A stretch of 64,000 nucleotides of DNA from Eumeta japonica. Lineage: Eukaryota > Arthropoda > Insecta > Lepidoptera > Psychidae. Below the pieces are notes generated by a model. It saw only the letters and a program-made list of their open reading frames with translations. It did not search any database and was not told the origin of the DNA. Position numbers and translations under genes: made by a program. The stretch spans positions 248,001-312,000 of the forward strand of contig BGZK01000548.1 in assembly GCA_005406025.1 (NCBI GenBank), in the 5' to 3' direction. This document shows, piece after piece, positions 12,862 through 24,790 of the stretch (positions are counted from its first letter, which is position 1; each line of letters opens with the position of its first letter).

Positions 12862-13310
12862 GTGAATACTTTCGGTAATAATCACTCCGAAAGTAGCAGA
12901 AATTGTGTCCCCCGTTTTATTTTCTAAACCATACGTTCAAAAAATACGAAAAAAATTGCTAAGCTAACGCTTAATAAATACTTTCAATTAAAATATTTTG
13001 AACATAACGAAGTATACTATTTTTGAGTTATTGCCGAAAAACTGCTCTTCTCAACAAAAGGACGTAAATGCCATGAATATACGCTCGTTTGCTGATGTAC
13101 TTTAGTTTAAACTAGTTTAATAGTAATAGTCAACATGCCTACTTATTTTTCTAGTTATAGGCGACTAAAGTGCTTACAACTGTTTTGAACGGGAAATATG
13201 GAAAAAGTGTAACAACGAACTTTTTTTTATCTGTAGTGCATTTCTTTGGAATAACGGCTTCGGAACCCTATAATGAGCATGGTCCAACATGCTCTTGGCC
13301 AGTTTTTTCT
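12862..13310 (+). repeat. Diverged interspersed repeat, copy 1 (family P)
   Basis: Collinear with 42939-43380 over its whole length. Shared blocks include GAGTTATTGCCGAAAAACTG, CTTCTCAACAAAAGGACGTA, GTGACTAAAGTGCTTA-like, TCTGTAGTGCATTTCTTTG and ACGGCTTCGGAA. The two copies differ by many substitutions and indels, so both are old. The plus-strand copy ends with a 'CATGCTCTTGGCCAGTTTTTT' type tail. It carries no coding capacity. Confidence 0.7.
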
Positions 13311-13824
13311 TATGTCGTTCGTTAGATTGTTTGATATATAATGTGTGTATGTAGAAAGAAATGAATCAAAAATCGTTATGTATAATAAATAGTATATAAA
13401 GATTTTTGATATGACTTTTGATTCTTTGTGTCGACAAAATAATTAAACCTCCAATAAACTACAATGTTTTATCTATTCTGTGACAGCTCGTGTAAGCACT
13501 TCCGTATTGGTAATGCTCAGTTAATCCGCAGAGCTTCCACGTCGGCCGTTCGGAGCGACAGCGACCGCTGAAGTCAAAGTTCATACTATATTTGTGAAAG
13601 CTTGCAAATTTAAAATAAAATGTTGTCTTCAGATTCATATCTACGCAAAGCGTAAAAAAGAACTTATAGATCATTTACTTTTTTGTAAAGTGATTCGCAA
13701 ATTTCGAAACTGATTATTATGGATCTTCGAATATCTTCCTTCAATTTTAAAACAATCGTTTAGTAGCTATGACTCGTTAAAAGTTATCTGTCGCCTAACT
13801 CCCCTAATAATAAATTTGGCTGTG

Positions 13825-14150
13825 TCCCGAATTCGGCGATAACACTTTGTCCGTTCGATCAAGTCTGTCGGAGCAAATAGAAGGGAATCACATCACGGAG
13901 CTGTTGAGACGTTATTTCCGGTATTTCCATTTGAACTGTTCCCCGTTTCCGTTCCGTTCGCACCACAAACAGCGCGCGCATTCTAAATACGGTCGCTGCC
14001 GACGAAGCTCTCGCGGAAGCGATTAGCTACCTCGCGTTACGTCATCGGCAGGAACGTCCCTGGAAGCCGCCGCGGCGTTAAGTCGTTTCGTGCCTTCCAG
14101 GGGAGCGCTTCCGATTACCTCGTTTTATTGCTCCGGCTCTCCGAGCTACT
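13825..14150. promoter_or_regulatory. GC-rich noncoding island
   Basis: GC-rich block with a Runt-type ACCACAAAC (13961 region), a CRE-like TACGTCATC (14038 region) and a 9-bp inverted repeat CCCTGGAAG (14058-14066) / CTTCCAGGG (14094-14102). It holds no coding motif. A regulatory reading is inferred from composition and motifs. Confidence 0.4.
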
Positions 14151-14929
14151 CCTGGCGTAGTTTTCTCACGCCTTCAAATGTGCGAATAGAATGATATAGT
14201 ATTATCATTAGGCAAACTAAAAGACAGTTTAGTTTCAATATTTGAAATTTCATTAAGTTGATACTCTTGTTTTTAGTGCACTTTTTTCTGTTTTTGTTTA
14301 TTGTATCCATATTTATAGGGTATGAACCTGTTATGCCAATAAAATATGGAGATGCGAATTGAACTGTTTTATTTATTGAATACCCTCCACCGTTGACAAT
14401 ATTATGTTTACATTTATTAGCTATCGACATACAAAACCTAGCTATGATAATAATCTCAAACAATACATTGTTGAAAAAATCTCATTTTACAAATATATAC
14501 CCGTACTTGTTTTTCTCAAGAAAAGTAGACTTGTTTTTCTCAATTTTATTTTTGAAAATAAAAGTGATTTTAGAAAAATATTGCAACTTTTGTGATAATG
14601 TAGGACTTTATTGCGTACATGATAAATATGTTGTAGTGCAAAACCTACGTAGGCACACTTTATAACTTCAGCAGGTGGCTTACTGTTAAGCTGTGAAATG
14701 GTAGATAAAATGCTTTCACGTAATTTGAAAGACATCGTTTTTTAAAAATAAAACAAGTGAATTAAGTCGTGCTAAGACTTTCAACTGACAATCTGTTAAA
14801 TCAAAATATTTAACTTTTTCTTTTTATTAAACATATTGGGATTTAATGGTGCGATAACGTACAAATAAATATATATAACGTGTTTTCCATTTAATAAAAA
14901 CGAAAACAAGTAAGGAAGCTGCCACAAAC

Positions 14930-15090
14930 GTGCGAAACAGACGTAGTAGCTCCGCGTCAGGTTTGTGTTCTGGCCATTCCCGGGGCAGAACATCGTGTTT
15001 GGGCACTTAAAAGCCCATATTTCACCGGTGCTCGGCCGCAGACGCGGGGGCGAGGTGGGCGCCCTTCGCGGGTGAGTAATGACTTTAAAG
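14930..15090. promoter_or_regulatory. GC-rich island, related to the one at 17.5 kb
   Basis: The core at 14990-15081 matches 17508-17595 in the same orientation. Shared strings include GCACTTA, GCCCATA, CGGCCGCA, GAGGTGGGCG and GTGAGTAATG in the same order. A further shared pair, GGCCATT followed by CAGAACATC, is found here at 14972-14994 on the left of the core; in the other island it lies to the right. The minus-strand open frame over this block is not conserved as protein between the two islands. The two are best read as diverged duplicates of one noncoding element. Confidence 0.55.
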
Positions 15091-15204
15091 AAGCAACATC
15101 GTTCTCTGCAATAGGCACGTTTGAACACAATCATCAGGTATAAACGTCTTTGTATCTGCGTACGAATAACTAACTTTAAGTATCGACACGGATTAATTTT
15201 TAAA

Positions 15205-16745
15205 TTCCCGCTATGAATATTGAAAAATTTTTATAAAATTAGGTTTTCAATCCGGTTTCATTTACCGAGTGATGTCTGTATGTATATCGATATATAGGCA
15301 TCACGCGGTGTGTATGTTGTGGGGAAAGGGCGTGTAGGTTAACCTCTCATAACTTTTGAACGGATTAACCGATCGAAACGCAGTTTGCAACATTCGAAAG
15401 GGGTCCACTCAACTCACACTTCCTGAAACGTTGAACTAATTTATCAAAAATAAAGTTTTCAGAATAATGTTTTTTTTTTTAAATAACTTTCAAGCTACTC
15501 TACTGATCTATACCAAAATATAATCAGATCTTTTTCCCAAATAGTTGCATTGACTGCCGTAAACTGCATAAAAATCGGTTGTTTTGTTTAAATGATATCG
15601 TTTGAGATAATTTTTCTAAAAGTGTTTTTTATATTTCGTAAATTGTTCTACCGATAGATTTTTAAATCTATCTAGTTGTTCTCCCTAAAAAATCAATGTC
15701 AATCGTTGCTGAAAGCTTAAAAATTTATTGATTCATTCAAAAGATATTGTTAGAAAAAAAATATTCCAGTGTTTTTTAATATATTTTTTAAAGTACTCTA
15801 CCCCTAAACTTCAGAATTTGTACAGTTGTTCTATTTAAAAAGACAACGATATATGCAAACTACCTCAAAATCAGTTGATTCCTTCGAGTGATATCGTTAA
15901 AGAAAAATTTGCAAAAACAGGATTTTTTCAAAAGAACATGTGAAATATTTGATGGATTGATGTTTGGTACTCCATTATCTTTTTTTGCTTAGAAAACTAC
16001 TCCGATTTTTTTAAAGCAGATAAAATTCAAATAACGTGTTCGAAAGATACGTAGTTGAAATATTAAAAAATAGCGTTCCTTAACTTTCCGCTATGATTGA
16101 AAATTGAAATTTTTTTATAAATTAGGAAGATAATGTTTTCAGTCTGATTTGAAAATAAGGTTTTCAACAAGCCTTGACATTTTAGGATACTTAAAATCTA
16201 TTTTGACCATTTTTCAAGTGATGTCTGAATCTCTCTCTCTCTCTTTCTGCGTGTATATGGGAATGTGTGTGCGCGCGTTGAAAAATTTTTCAAAATGTTG
16301 TTTTGGAATATCGATATCGATACTGTATTGATAAATTCCAAGTTTTACTAGCTCTTCTGGATAGAAAGCAACGTCGATCGTTACAAACTGCATCATAATC
16401 GTTTGGTTCATTCGAGAGACATCGCTAACAAAAAATTCACAATTACGATTTATTTTTAAATAACTTATAAAGTGTTTGTCGGATTGATGTTTAGTATCCA
16501 TCAACTTTCTATGCTTAAAAAACTGCGTTGAATGACGCAAATCAAATTAACATCGAACAATGCCTTCGATAAATATCTTAATTTAAAAATTAAAAAAAAA
16601 AAGCATTTTATTTAAATAAATGTATATTTTTGAAAATTTTGAGCTCGAAAATCTTAAAGACAAGTCTTTGAACTTTGAGGCAACTGTATTTTTGAACTTG
16701 AGAAGATCAAAAACACATTGATAAATATCATAGCGGGAAGTTTTA
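15205..16745. repeat. Degenerate tandem-repeat complex
   Basis: A block of about 1.5 kb bounded by inverted CCCGCTATGA (15208 region) and TCATAGCGGG (16729 region), with a third related TCCGCTATGAT at 16088. Inside, a unit around GATATCG (15594, 15743, 15890, 16418) recurs at about 149, 147 and then 528 bp, with partly shared flanks such as AAACTGCAT, TTGATTCATTCGA and GGATTGATGTTT. The last two repeats match over more than 150 bp. A (CT)n run lies at 16230-16245. This is old mobile or satellite-like DNA that I cannot name. Confidence 0.6.
16230..16245. repeat. (CT)n microsatellite
   Basis: Eight uninterrupted TC dinucleotides, within the tandem-repeat complex. Confidence 0.9.
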
Positions 16746-17319
16746 GGGATACCCTTTAGAGTCTCAACCGTTTTACAGATTTTTTTTTAACTACGGTGTG
16801 TTCTAGTAATATATCGAATTTAATTATAATCTGTTTAACTATTAGTGACTTATACGAACACATACAAACCAATAGATAGACAAAGAAAAGTAGCCAGCCT
16901 CTAGCTCTTTTTTCATTATTCAAGATATCAATTTTTATGTAGACTGGTTCAGGGGTTGGCGGCAATTATAACGTAAGAGACAGACACAATTACTTTTGCA
17001 TCTATATATACTGATAGGTATAGATCGAGAAATTCGTTTCATTACATAATAATCGTAAAAACCGAGAAAAGGAAGCTTAAAAGAACGCCTCCTCATAACA
17101 AATTATTTTCGTTTTCTTAAGTGGTTTTTGTATCCATATTCACACAACGAATGTGTAAAATATTATTGTGCTTTATTTTATTTTGTACAAAATATGTTTA
17201 TATCGGGGCATGCTTCGTACTAACAAGTATGTTAGCAGTCACCACTGTAACTATTTCTAAGACGTTTTTATATAGGTATAGCTAGATTACTATAAGACTT
17301 AAAATTATGTTACGCTTAC

Positions 17320-17660
17320 CGAGAATCAAATATGAAACAGTTGGAATCACGACAGGCGTCAGAATCGGTGGAGCGCCTCGTTATTTTCGGGTCGGGCGTG
17401 CTATGTATCTCGCAGGGGTCTGTCGTGAAAACGGAAGAAAACGTCCTCCTATCCGACGCCGCCGGGGGACGGCGACTCGTTCGGTCTTTATTCAGAATCG
17501 CGGCGTTACATTGTGTTCGGAGCACTTAGAGGCCCATAAATTAGCGGCGGCCGGCCGCAAACGCCGAGGTGGGCGGCTTTAGCACGTGAGTAATGGGCTC
17601 GGGGGGCGCCCGCCGCCCGTAATAACGCGGCCATTAAAAAATTTCAGAACATCCCGGAAC
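17320..17660. promoter_or_regulatory. GC-rich island, related to the one at 15.0 kb
   Basis: Strongly GC-rich. The segment 17508-17595 is the counterpart of 14990-15081, and the GGCCATT (17629-17635) and CAGAACATC (17645-17653) pair is also found at 14972-14994 with slightly different spacing. It carries an E-box-containing GCACGTGAGTAATG. Four overlapping open frames on both strands lack any domain. Taken as noncoding regulatory DNA by inference. Confidence 0.55.
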
Positions 17661-18179
17661 GCTGTTCGGTTGGAATTTTCGGAGCGTGCGAATGCGTAAT
17701 TAAGGGTGATAATCCAGTGTTTATCATTGCGTAGTTTGCTGCCGTCGAGTTGTCTTCGACTGCGACAAATAATTTGATGAACGTTAAAAGCGTTGGACTT
17801 TCTAAACGTAAATCTAGATAGGTATGATTTTACATGTGAACTTTAATTTTCTTATTTTCAATAAGTTGCGAAGCTCTGAAAATATGCTTTGTAATAAAAA
17901 TTAAAGCCTATTATTATAACGGTAATAGACAGCGTAGAGAGTAATAGCACATACGATCAAAAGCGCAGTGAATACAAAAAAAAAATTAAGGGAATCGTGA
18001 AAAAAAACGAAATTTTTGTCATTGCTATTAGTCTTATATGAACTTATTTTAATAATGTTACTATATTGCCTTATGAAAGTTCCATTCAAAGGGAAACTTT
18101 ACGAACATATACATGTAAACTCATTGCTCATTAAAAGTCTTGTTAAAAACAAACTCTATTCCTGGGTTTTCGACGGAGG

Positions 18180-18480
18180 TGCGTCTTAAGTTCTCAACTG
18201 CGACGCAATAGCCACGTCGGCGCCACATCGGGGCGACCTTTTGTAGTTGTGACGCGTCATTAGCAGACCTAATAATAATATTGTGGCGATCGCTAAGTGG
18301 GTCAGACGGGGTCGGCGGCAGCAAGGCCTATTTAGCGTCGCGATAACCTTCCGGCTCGTGTTAAGACGGGGCATTACAATCACTATTGCAGTTATTGGAA
18401 CGGAGCTCCTTAGTGCGGCTTGCGGTAGTTTTTGACTTGTAGAAATTGTAAGATAACGAAAAAGCGTTATGCCCACCCAC
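18180..18480. promoter_or_regulatory. GC-rich noncoding island
   Basis: Moderately GC-rich, with motifs such as GGCGATCGC, GTGGGTCAGACGGGG and TTAGCGTCGCGATAA. Two minus-strand frames overlap it without a recognisable domain. The function is unknown. Confidence 0.3.
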
Positions 18481-18693
18481 TCCTTGCGACTCTCTCTCGC
18501 ACTCTTACGCTTTTTTTATGCTCTTAAGGAATACAAATTAAAAGTCCATTTTTTCAGTTTATTTTCAATTTAAAACAAAATATCAAATGGTATTTGTATG
18601 TCACTTCAGTTTATTTTAGTAAATAGAAAATTTGCCTGAGTATTTAATAATGACGTTCGTCTGCGACTCCGCCTGCGTGGTCCTTCCGTAACT

Positions 18694-18965
18694 AAAAAAA
18701 AAGGAGCCCTTATAAGATCACTTTGTTATCTGTATGTCTGTCCATTGGTCAAGATCCTTTTTTTTCAGAAGGGATAGAAGTAAATCAAGTTAAACCTAAT
18801 ACAAGATATTAATGTCTAAGATTCCTAGGACATGTGAAAAATTCAAGGTTAGTCAACGCAATCAAAAATACAGCCATTTTCTTACATATTTAGATACAGG
18901 CACTCTCATTCACGATACTTACAGGGCACTACCCGTAAACCTATAATTATGAAATTTAGCAGTAA
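18694..18965 (+). repeat. Diverged interspersed repeat (family K)
   Basis: Starts with the hallmark GGAGCCCTTATAAGATCAC followed by TTTGTTATCTGTATGTCTGTCC. It then keeps in order the blocks AAGATCCTTTTTTTTCAGAA, GTCAACGCAATCAAAAATAC, and ACAGGGCACTACCCGTAAAC. The same body in inverted orientation lies at 29290-29555. The identification rests on my recollection of a widespread lepidopteran repeat plus this internal match. No coding sequence is present. Confidence 0.6.
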
Positions 18966-19399
18966 AAAGAGGGATTTTAAAAACTTTAATTTTTACAACA
19001 TTTACAAACTATTCTTTTTGTGATTACAAAAAGATGTTTGTTATTTCTAATACTCATAATAACTTATTTTAAGTGTCATGATATGTAATAAGTGTTATAA
19101 TTATTAAATTTTCGTTTGTTATAATATTTGATATTCTTACTAAATTTATTTAGGCAGGCAATTTGGACATGAAAGCTTTTAAAAAAAAGTAAATATATGT
19201 ATTTAAAATAATACTTATTCAATCTTATTTAAAAAAGATAAGTGAGTTGTAAAGAATGTATCAAAGATTTTCATTTTCATGAGAAATGATGGAGATATTT
19301 ACGGATATTCTATAATAAAACACGCTTTCAAAGATGTCTCAAAGTATTTTTTACATATAAAAATTTGGAGTAACTTTTGTTCAATACTAATACGGAAAG

Positions 19400-19660
19400 G
19401 AATCGCAATAGATGTTCCGTTTGGTAAAAGGCCGATCGTCGGATACGCACGCAACCGCCGCTACGCAGGGGCGCTTTAAGTTCAGTATCCCCTATCAGAC
19501 AATGCTTGTCAAACGTCCGACGCAATCAGCATCTCACATTAATCATGCGCTTTCAAGAAATAAACCGGGCCGGCGCGGGTTATGGATTAGGAGGCGACTA
19601 ATTGATTCACCCTCGTCGGCCGCGAGCAGTCTGTTTGTTGTGACAACTCATTTGTAATGT
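19400..19660. promoter_or_regulatory. GC-rich noncoding island
   Basis: GC-rich core with homeodomain-type TTAATCATGCG, GGATTAGG and CGACTAATTGATTC sites between CG-rich stretches. No protein signature is seen in the three overlapping frames. Enhancer identity is inferred. Confidence 0.4.
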
Positions 19661-21039
19661 TAAGTGGCGGACGCTTTTTGGTTAGCTATCGATTTGTAAC
19701 ATGATTCAACTGTTCATCCTTGCAGTAGTAGATGTTACGTGATTCCGAAGGGGAATTCCGACTCGACGACAGTATAAAGGGCCGATGATAATTGGCGCAG
19801 TCGGTTCGTCGAAGTTTGCGGTCGACGCGCAATAACCCAAAGATAACGTTACGCTCGTGTTGTTTTTAATCGCTGGGCAAAGCGTGGATACGCATACTTC
19901 CTTGTGTTTATTATTTTCGATCGATATTCTCGTTTTCCACAGTCAACTTTGATGTTTCAGCTGTCAAATCTACTTTCGTTGGTTCTAGACGTTTTTGTCC
20001 CTGGAACTAGAACTCTACCTATAGATTTACTCGCTATCGATTATTTAATATATTACTGAACGAATAATTCGTGTCATAAATAGTTAAAAAATGTAAAAAT
20101 GTAAGTTCAAACACTTAACAGCTTTCATTACGACTTAAGACTTCATAAAATTACGGAACTTTAGTATAAGAAAATTAATTTTAAGTACACTGGTCTTTAT
20201 GAGGATGAATAAACTATCTTCTCAACATCTAAACGAAGATATTAAAAATAATGTACGCAATTATCTCTTAAACGCCGTTTCTTTCGAAAATTATGCAACA
20301 AAAATATAATGTTTGTAAGTAAGTCTGTATAGCATCTGAAAGTTTTTTCTCCACACGTTTGAAAATTCATAATACTTTTGTTCATTAATACAATATTAAT
20401 TTTAAATGAATAATCATGTACTATTTTTCCATTTTAGGAATTAATTAACAGAACAGTCTTATGTTAATGTTTACACACGCTAATGAGATTTTTTTTAAAC
20501 TCATTTTTTACATGTTTTCATTTTTGCCCGTGTAGTAGAGTTTCCAAAGTTGACCTATTGATCTGACCGACTTTCATAAAAAACTAAATTCTTATTTGCA
20601 TACAATTGCGATTCGGCACTGAAGTTTCTTCTGCATGTTAGTTACTCAGTCAAGTTTAATTATTATACCATTTGATATCAAACAAAATTGTTGTTTTTAT
20701 TTCATTTCATAATATTTTCAAGAGTGAATATCAATCATTCTTTAACATTGAAGAATTTATAGGTTGTTACCGTTTTAAACAGATATCACAAAACATAACA
20801 TAGATAATTCTTCATAACAACTGATACGTGTAATGCAAGTTTAAATATTTTTGTTGTCATATTGTTTGCATGCGATGACTATTATCTTGTTTTTTATACA
20901 CTTATACAGTCTTTAGTAATAAATATTTAATTTTTAATATAAATTTTTACATTTAGCATTGTATGTCCTATAGCAGTCTCTACTGTGAGGTACATGTACA
21001 TAACTTTGCATAATATTAGTTTTAGCAGATCTGCATGCT

Positions 21040-21285
21040 GCGATGTAAAGAGACTCCGCCTAACTGCGACACGAATAATATCGTAATATATCGTCATGGC
21101 GGTGAATGGTGTTGGTTTCGTGGTCGATAGCGTCACTTTCGCATCAGGTTCGATCGTTAGAACCATTACTTGTGTACCTCAAAGAGCACCATAAGGCATC
21201 GATCAGCGTATTGATATGATGACGGTCGTTAGAAGTCTCCCAGCCCGCAATTTTTTAGATCCCAGCCTCTCGATCTGAAATAAAA
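21040..21285 (+). repeat. tRNA-headed SINE-like unit
   Basis: The B-box-like CAGGTTCGATC at about 21145 is preceded by a tRNA-like stretch. It is followed by a body with AAAGAGCACCATAAGGC and GACGGTCGTTAG, and an end CGATCTGAAATAAAAAAAA. The body and end match those at 8.5, 24.1 and 30.1 kb in part. The unit is diverged. Confidence 0.5.
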
Positions 21286-21959
21286 AAAATATGATAGGGT
21301 GCGCTTCAATAGTGGAGTGATCTGACACAACATCATTTGTCCAAGATAAATAAATTCACAACACATAAACACCGTAGAAGGGTAGTAATAGAACGTCGTA
21401 TAAATGCATTAATACATATTTTTTTGCATCTCATAAGTCCCAAATTGCTATTATTTATTTCGTAGTATACTATACATTCTATATTGTTAAGATTGTTGTT
21501 TGTACATGTTTTTTGCTGTATCCACTGCATTTGCTATGGATACTCAGTTTTTCGCTATCAATGTTTCTTATACCTATTTACTTTCGTGTTATTTATCGAG
21601 TGTAATCGCATTGTACACATATTAATATTTTTATCACAAGTTTGTGTTTAATTATCATTCCCAAACAATATAATTTATATTAATTAGTAAAGAAATATAC
21701 AAATCAACTTTCGAGAATATTCAGTGCACAACAACATTAATGGTTTTGATTGATTATTAATTTGTGTAGAAGTTTTTTAGGCATCCTGAGCTATTGCTCA
21801 AAAATTGAAATATTTTTTTTTTAATATAATTTTAATTCAACAATTTTGATTCAATGACTATATTATTTTAAACTGCAGAGTGAAGGGTCACTCCGATCGC
21901 GTTAAGATCTGTAAATTTAGATTATTGCAACAAAAGTTCCTCCGTGGAATCGGCCAAGT

Positions 21960-22150
21960 TTCCCGGGGGCTTTTCTTCAGAAAATCACCTAAATGTTAAT
22001 GAAAGGCAGACGACTCTAATGAGATTACGGCCGCCGTGAAATTGGATCCGCGTGGGACTTCTTTAATTTTCAGCCAACGCGAAAATTGCCCGCCCCGTGA
22101 AAAGGCAAAAATATCTCCCTTTCTAATTACGACTATTTATATAGGATCGA
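21960..22150. promoter_or_regulatory. Noncoding island containing element A1
   Basis: Contains TAAATGTTAATGAAA, then 16 nt, GAGATTA, 9 nt, TGAAATTG at 21990-22044. The same three blocks with exactly the same spacing recur at 55259-55313, while the spacers differ. The surrounding sequence is CG-rich and also holds TTCTAATTACGAC (homeodomain-type) at about 22118. No reading frame explains the pattern. Best read as a duplicated conserved noncoding element. Confidence 0.6.
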
Positions 22151-22413
22151 GTGTTTCTGCCCAACGAGCGGACAACAAACACAAAAACGGTTAGAGTTTG
22201 ATGTTTGTCCGTCCGTCAGTCTGTTAAAACTTTATAAAATAAATATCTCCCAAGTACCTGCACGTATTGTTGTGTGAATTCGAAGTACAGCAAATAACAA
22301 TCTATTTACTAATACTTCTCGAGCCTTTGCATAAAAACCACGTGAGTGTGAAATGTAGGGCCAATTGTATATTTCTCACAATGCATTGTATATATACATT
22401 TAGTATTGAATTT

Positions 22414-22435
22414 AATATATATATATATATATATA
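22414..22435. repeat. (AT)n microsatellite
   Basis: Uninterrupted AT dinucleotides. Confidence 0.9.
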
Positions 22436-23954
22436 ATTAATTTCCGTTTCATCTGAGAGATGTAAATAATAGTCCGTTAAAATAGCGGATGTAAAAAATA
22501 ACGTGCTGATTCATTCTACAAAGAAGAATAAATTGAATAGAAAGCAATTAACGACTTTGACGTTGAAGTAAATTAATTTTTCTTTCATTAGCCGAAGCGT
22601 TAGTTGCTACAAAAGCGTTTTTATTAAACGTTAATAACGATAGATTAATTAATCATCACAATAGTCTTTAAACTCGGTAATTTTCAATTAAAATTAAAGC
22701 ATTAATAAATGCCATTAATGTTCACCATCATAAATACTGGCACTAAATTACAATTAATTACTAGGGTACGACCCAGGATTGTAGATTTACCACAGCGCGA
22801 CCTGCATAATTTTAACGGGCAGCGAAATAGTCCCTGTTGAAATAGTCGGCATAAAGATGGAAATCAAAGAGCTCTATTATACAACGCAGCGTGTTGTTTC
22901 TGTATTTTATAAATTAGCTAGGCTTAGGTAAATTTGGCTCTATGAAAATAGATCTTTGTTTGTTTTTACGGCTCCCGTGGACAACGGTGCGATAGTTCTG
23001 ACTGTAGAGCTATCACAGCTAGTAAGTCCATAAATATTCGAATGACTTGTTTACTATTAATCTATTAATAAATCGATGTAACTATTATTGTAAGACTATT
23101 TCTCTCAACAACTTTTGTTTTTTTTTTGTTTGACTTTATTTAATCATAAATAAATTTGAATGAATTTTGTTTTTGAAACTTTAAACTCAGTTTACCATAT
23201 TATTTACCATATTATCTTTAAATATTTTAGAAATCCTTTTAATTTAAAGGAGATGTTTCATGAATGTATAGAGTCCCGGCCTGTACCTTATACGCTTGTA
23301 ATTTAAAACAGTCAACGAAACTCTTCTGACTATCGTTTTGGCCTATTTTAGCTTAGCTTTTTAGCACAAAAGCATTAAGCATGTACTTTATAGGCACTAC
23401 TTGATTGACTAAAGATAAGTTGTGCTAAGGACGTCATTCGTATTTTTTTTTCTTCCATATCTAAAAGTACCGACCGAAAAACACTAATGCTACAATCCAT
23501 GCTTTCAATTAGCACTAGACGGTCGAAGCATTTGTTACTGCGACTCAAAAGCTCTAGAATCATTACCCTTGTATCGATTTGACCAGCGCAAGAGTTTTTG
23601 TAGGTACGATTAGCTTTCGAACGCTGTAATCGCAGAGATGTTCTATTCAATAGTTTCGGAGTTGTTGCCGTGCATAAGAAAATAGGGTTTTGCAACATAG
23701 CTCGGCCACCGTACGTCCGATTGGCCTACAATGAATACTTAAAAATTAATTAAAAAAATAAGCAATCGATTGGTGTTTGAATGGTTAAGATCGGCCCAAG
23801 CGTTCTTGAGATATCGCACGGGTCAATTAGTTGTATTTACTTTTGTAGATAATACAGTTTTTGCGGCATTATTGTCGAGGTCGTTGATAAACAATCAATG
23901 ATAATTCCTTGCTTTCAATTTGAAAATATTATACTGAGGTCATTGTAAAATAAG

Positions 23955-24205
23955 ATACTGTTAAGCGCATTCCTTCAAACCAAAAGATATGAGATTCAAT
24001 TCTGAACATAGGCGAATCGTCTAATAGGTTTTTTTTACTCAAAGTAAAACATACCAATCGCCCCATCTCTCAGAAACCACGTTAATCGGTTTTGGACGGT
24101 GTTATCCTATAGGCGACCGCGGCAGCTAACAACCCACAATTCGCACCGGGTTGAATGTAGATAGCTTACGGTTCAGCCCATTGACCTGAAATAAAAAGAT
24201 TATAG
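23955..24205 (+). repeat. tRNA-headed SINE-like unit
   Basis: A B-box-like GAGATTCAATTCT near 23990 is followed by TCTCAGAAACCACGTTAA.., TTGGACGGTGTTATCCTA, CAGCTAACAACCCACAAT and the end CATTGACCTGAAATAAA. Head, body and the 'CTGAAATAAA' end follow the plan of the other SINE-like units in the window, though the body is a different subtype. Confidence 0.5.
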
Positions 24206-24469
24206 CTCATGGTAAGGTATGTCTCACCGTTGGGTCCATCAAAGTTTGTCATGACAAAATGTCACACAGGAATAGGTAATTTGTTAGCATGTAAGCAACT
24301 GTGAATTTTATGGAAAGACGAGAAATATGCGGGTACTTTGGAAAAAGCATTCATACCGAAAGAAACGAAATACGACCTCTCAGAATTCTAAATCATCACG
24401 CTCGTTACACGAAACAAAATGAGAAAGGTTGAAATGTTCATTGCGACCATTGAAATATTTGAGAAAGCA

Positions 24470-24790
24470 TCGGCGGACCCGAATCCTTTCAATGATTTAT
24501 TTGTAATAATTGAATCCAATTATTCTCGAGTTAGGGCTAATATCTCGGGTAATTTGGATCTATTAAGCGATAGGAGACCGAGTTAAACAACACCGCTACG
24601 AATATTATTATAGGACGGCATCACTTTGATGGCCCGGAGCGGTCAAGGGCCGCAAATCAGAAGGCCCCGGGATTTGTGCAAATTGAAAGCGCTTTCAAAT
24701 TGCAGTCACCTTTGTGTACAGCGCCCCCGACGCGCTCGGGGCCAATCATACTAATGGGGGCTTGACCAGATCTAGCCGGATAAGCTGAAG
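24470..24790. promoter_or_regulatory. Noncoding island containing element B1
   Basis: The left half is AT-rich with homeodomain/POU-type sites (TGATTTATTTG, GTAATAATTGAATCC). The right half is GC-rich and includes CAGCGCCCCCG, GCTC and GCCAAT at 24719-24746. These three blocks recur in the same order within the 55.2-55.4 kb island with a 1-nt spacing change. No protein motif is present. A regulatory role is inferred. Confidence 0.5.

Noticed and set aside
23375..23698. 107-codon minus-strand frame
   Set aside because: No motif. A second frame through the same DNA looks equally protein-like, which points to chance or very old mobile-element code.
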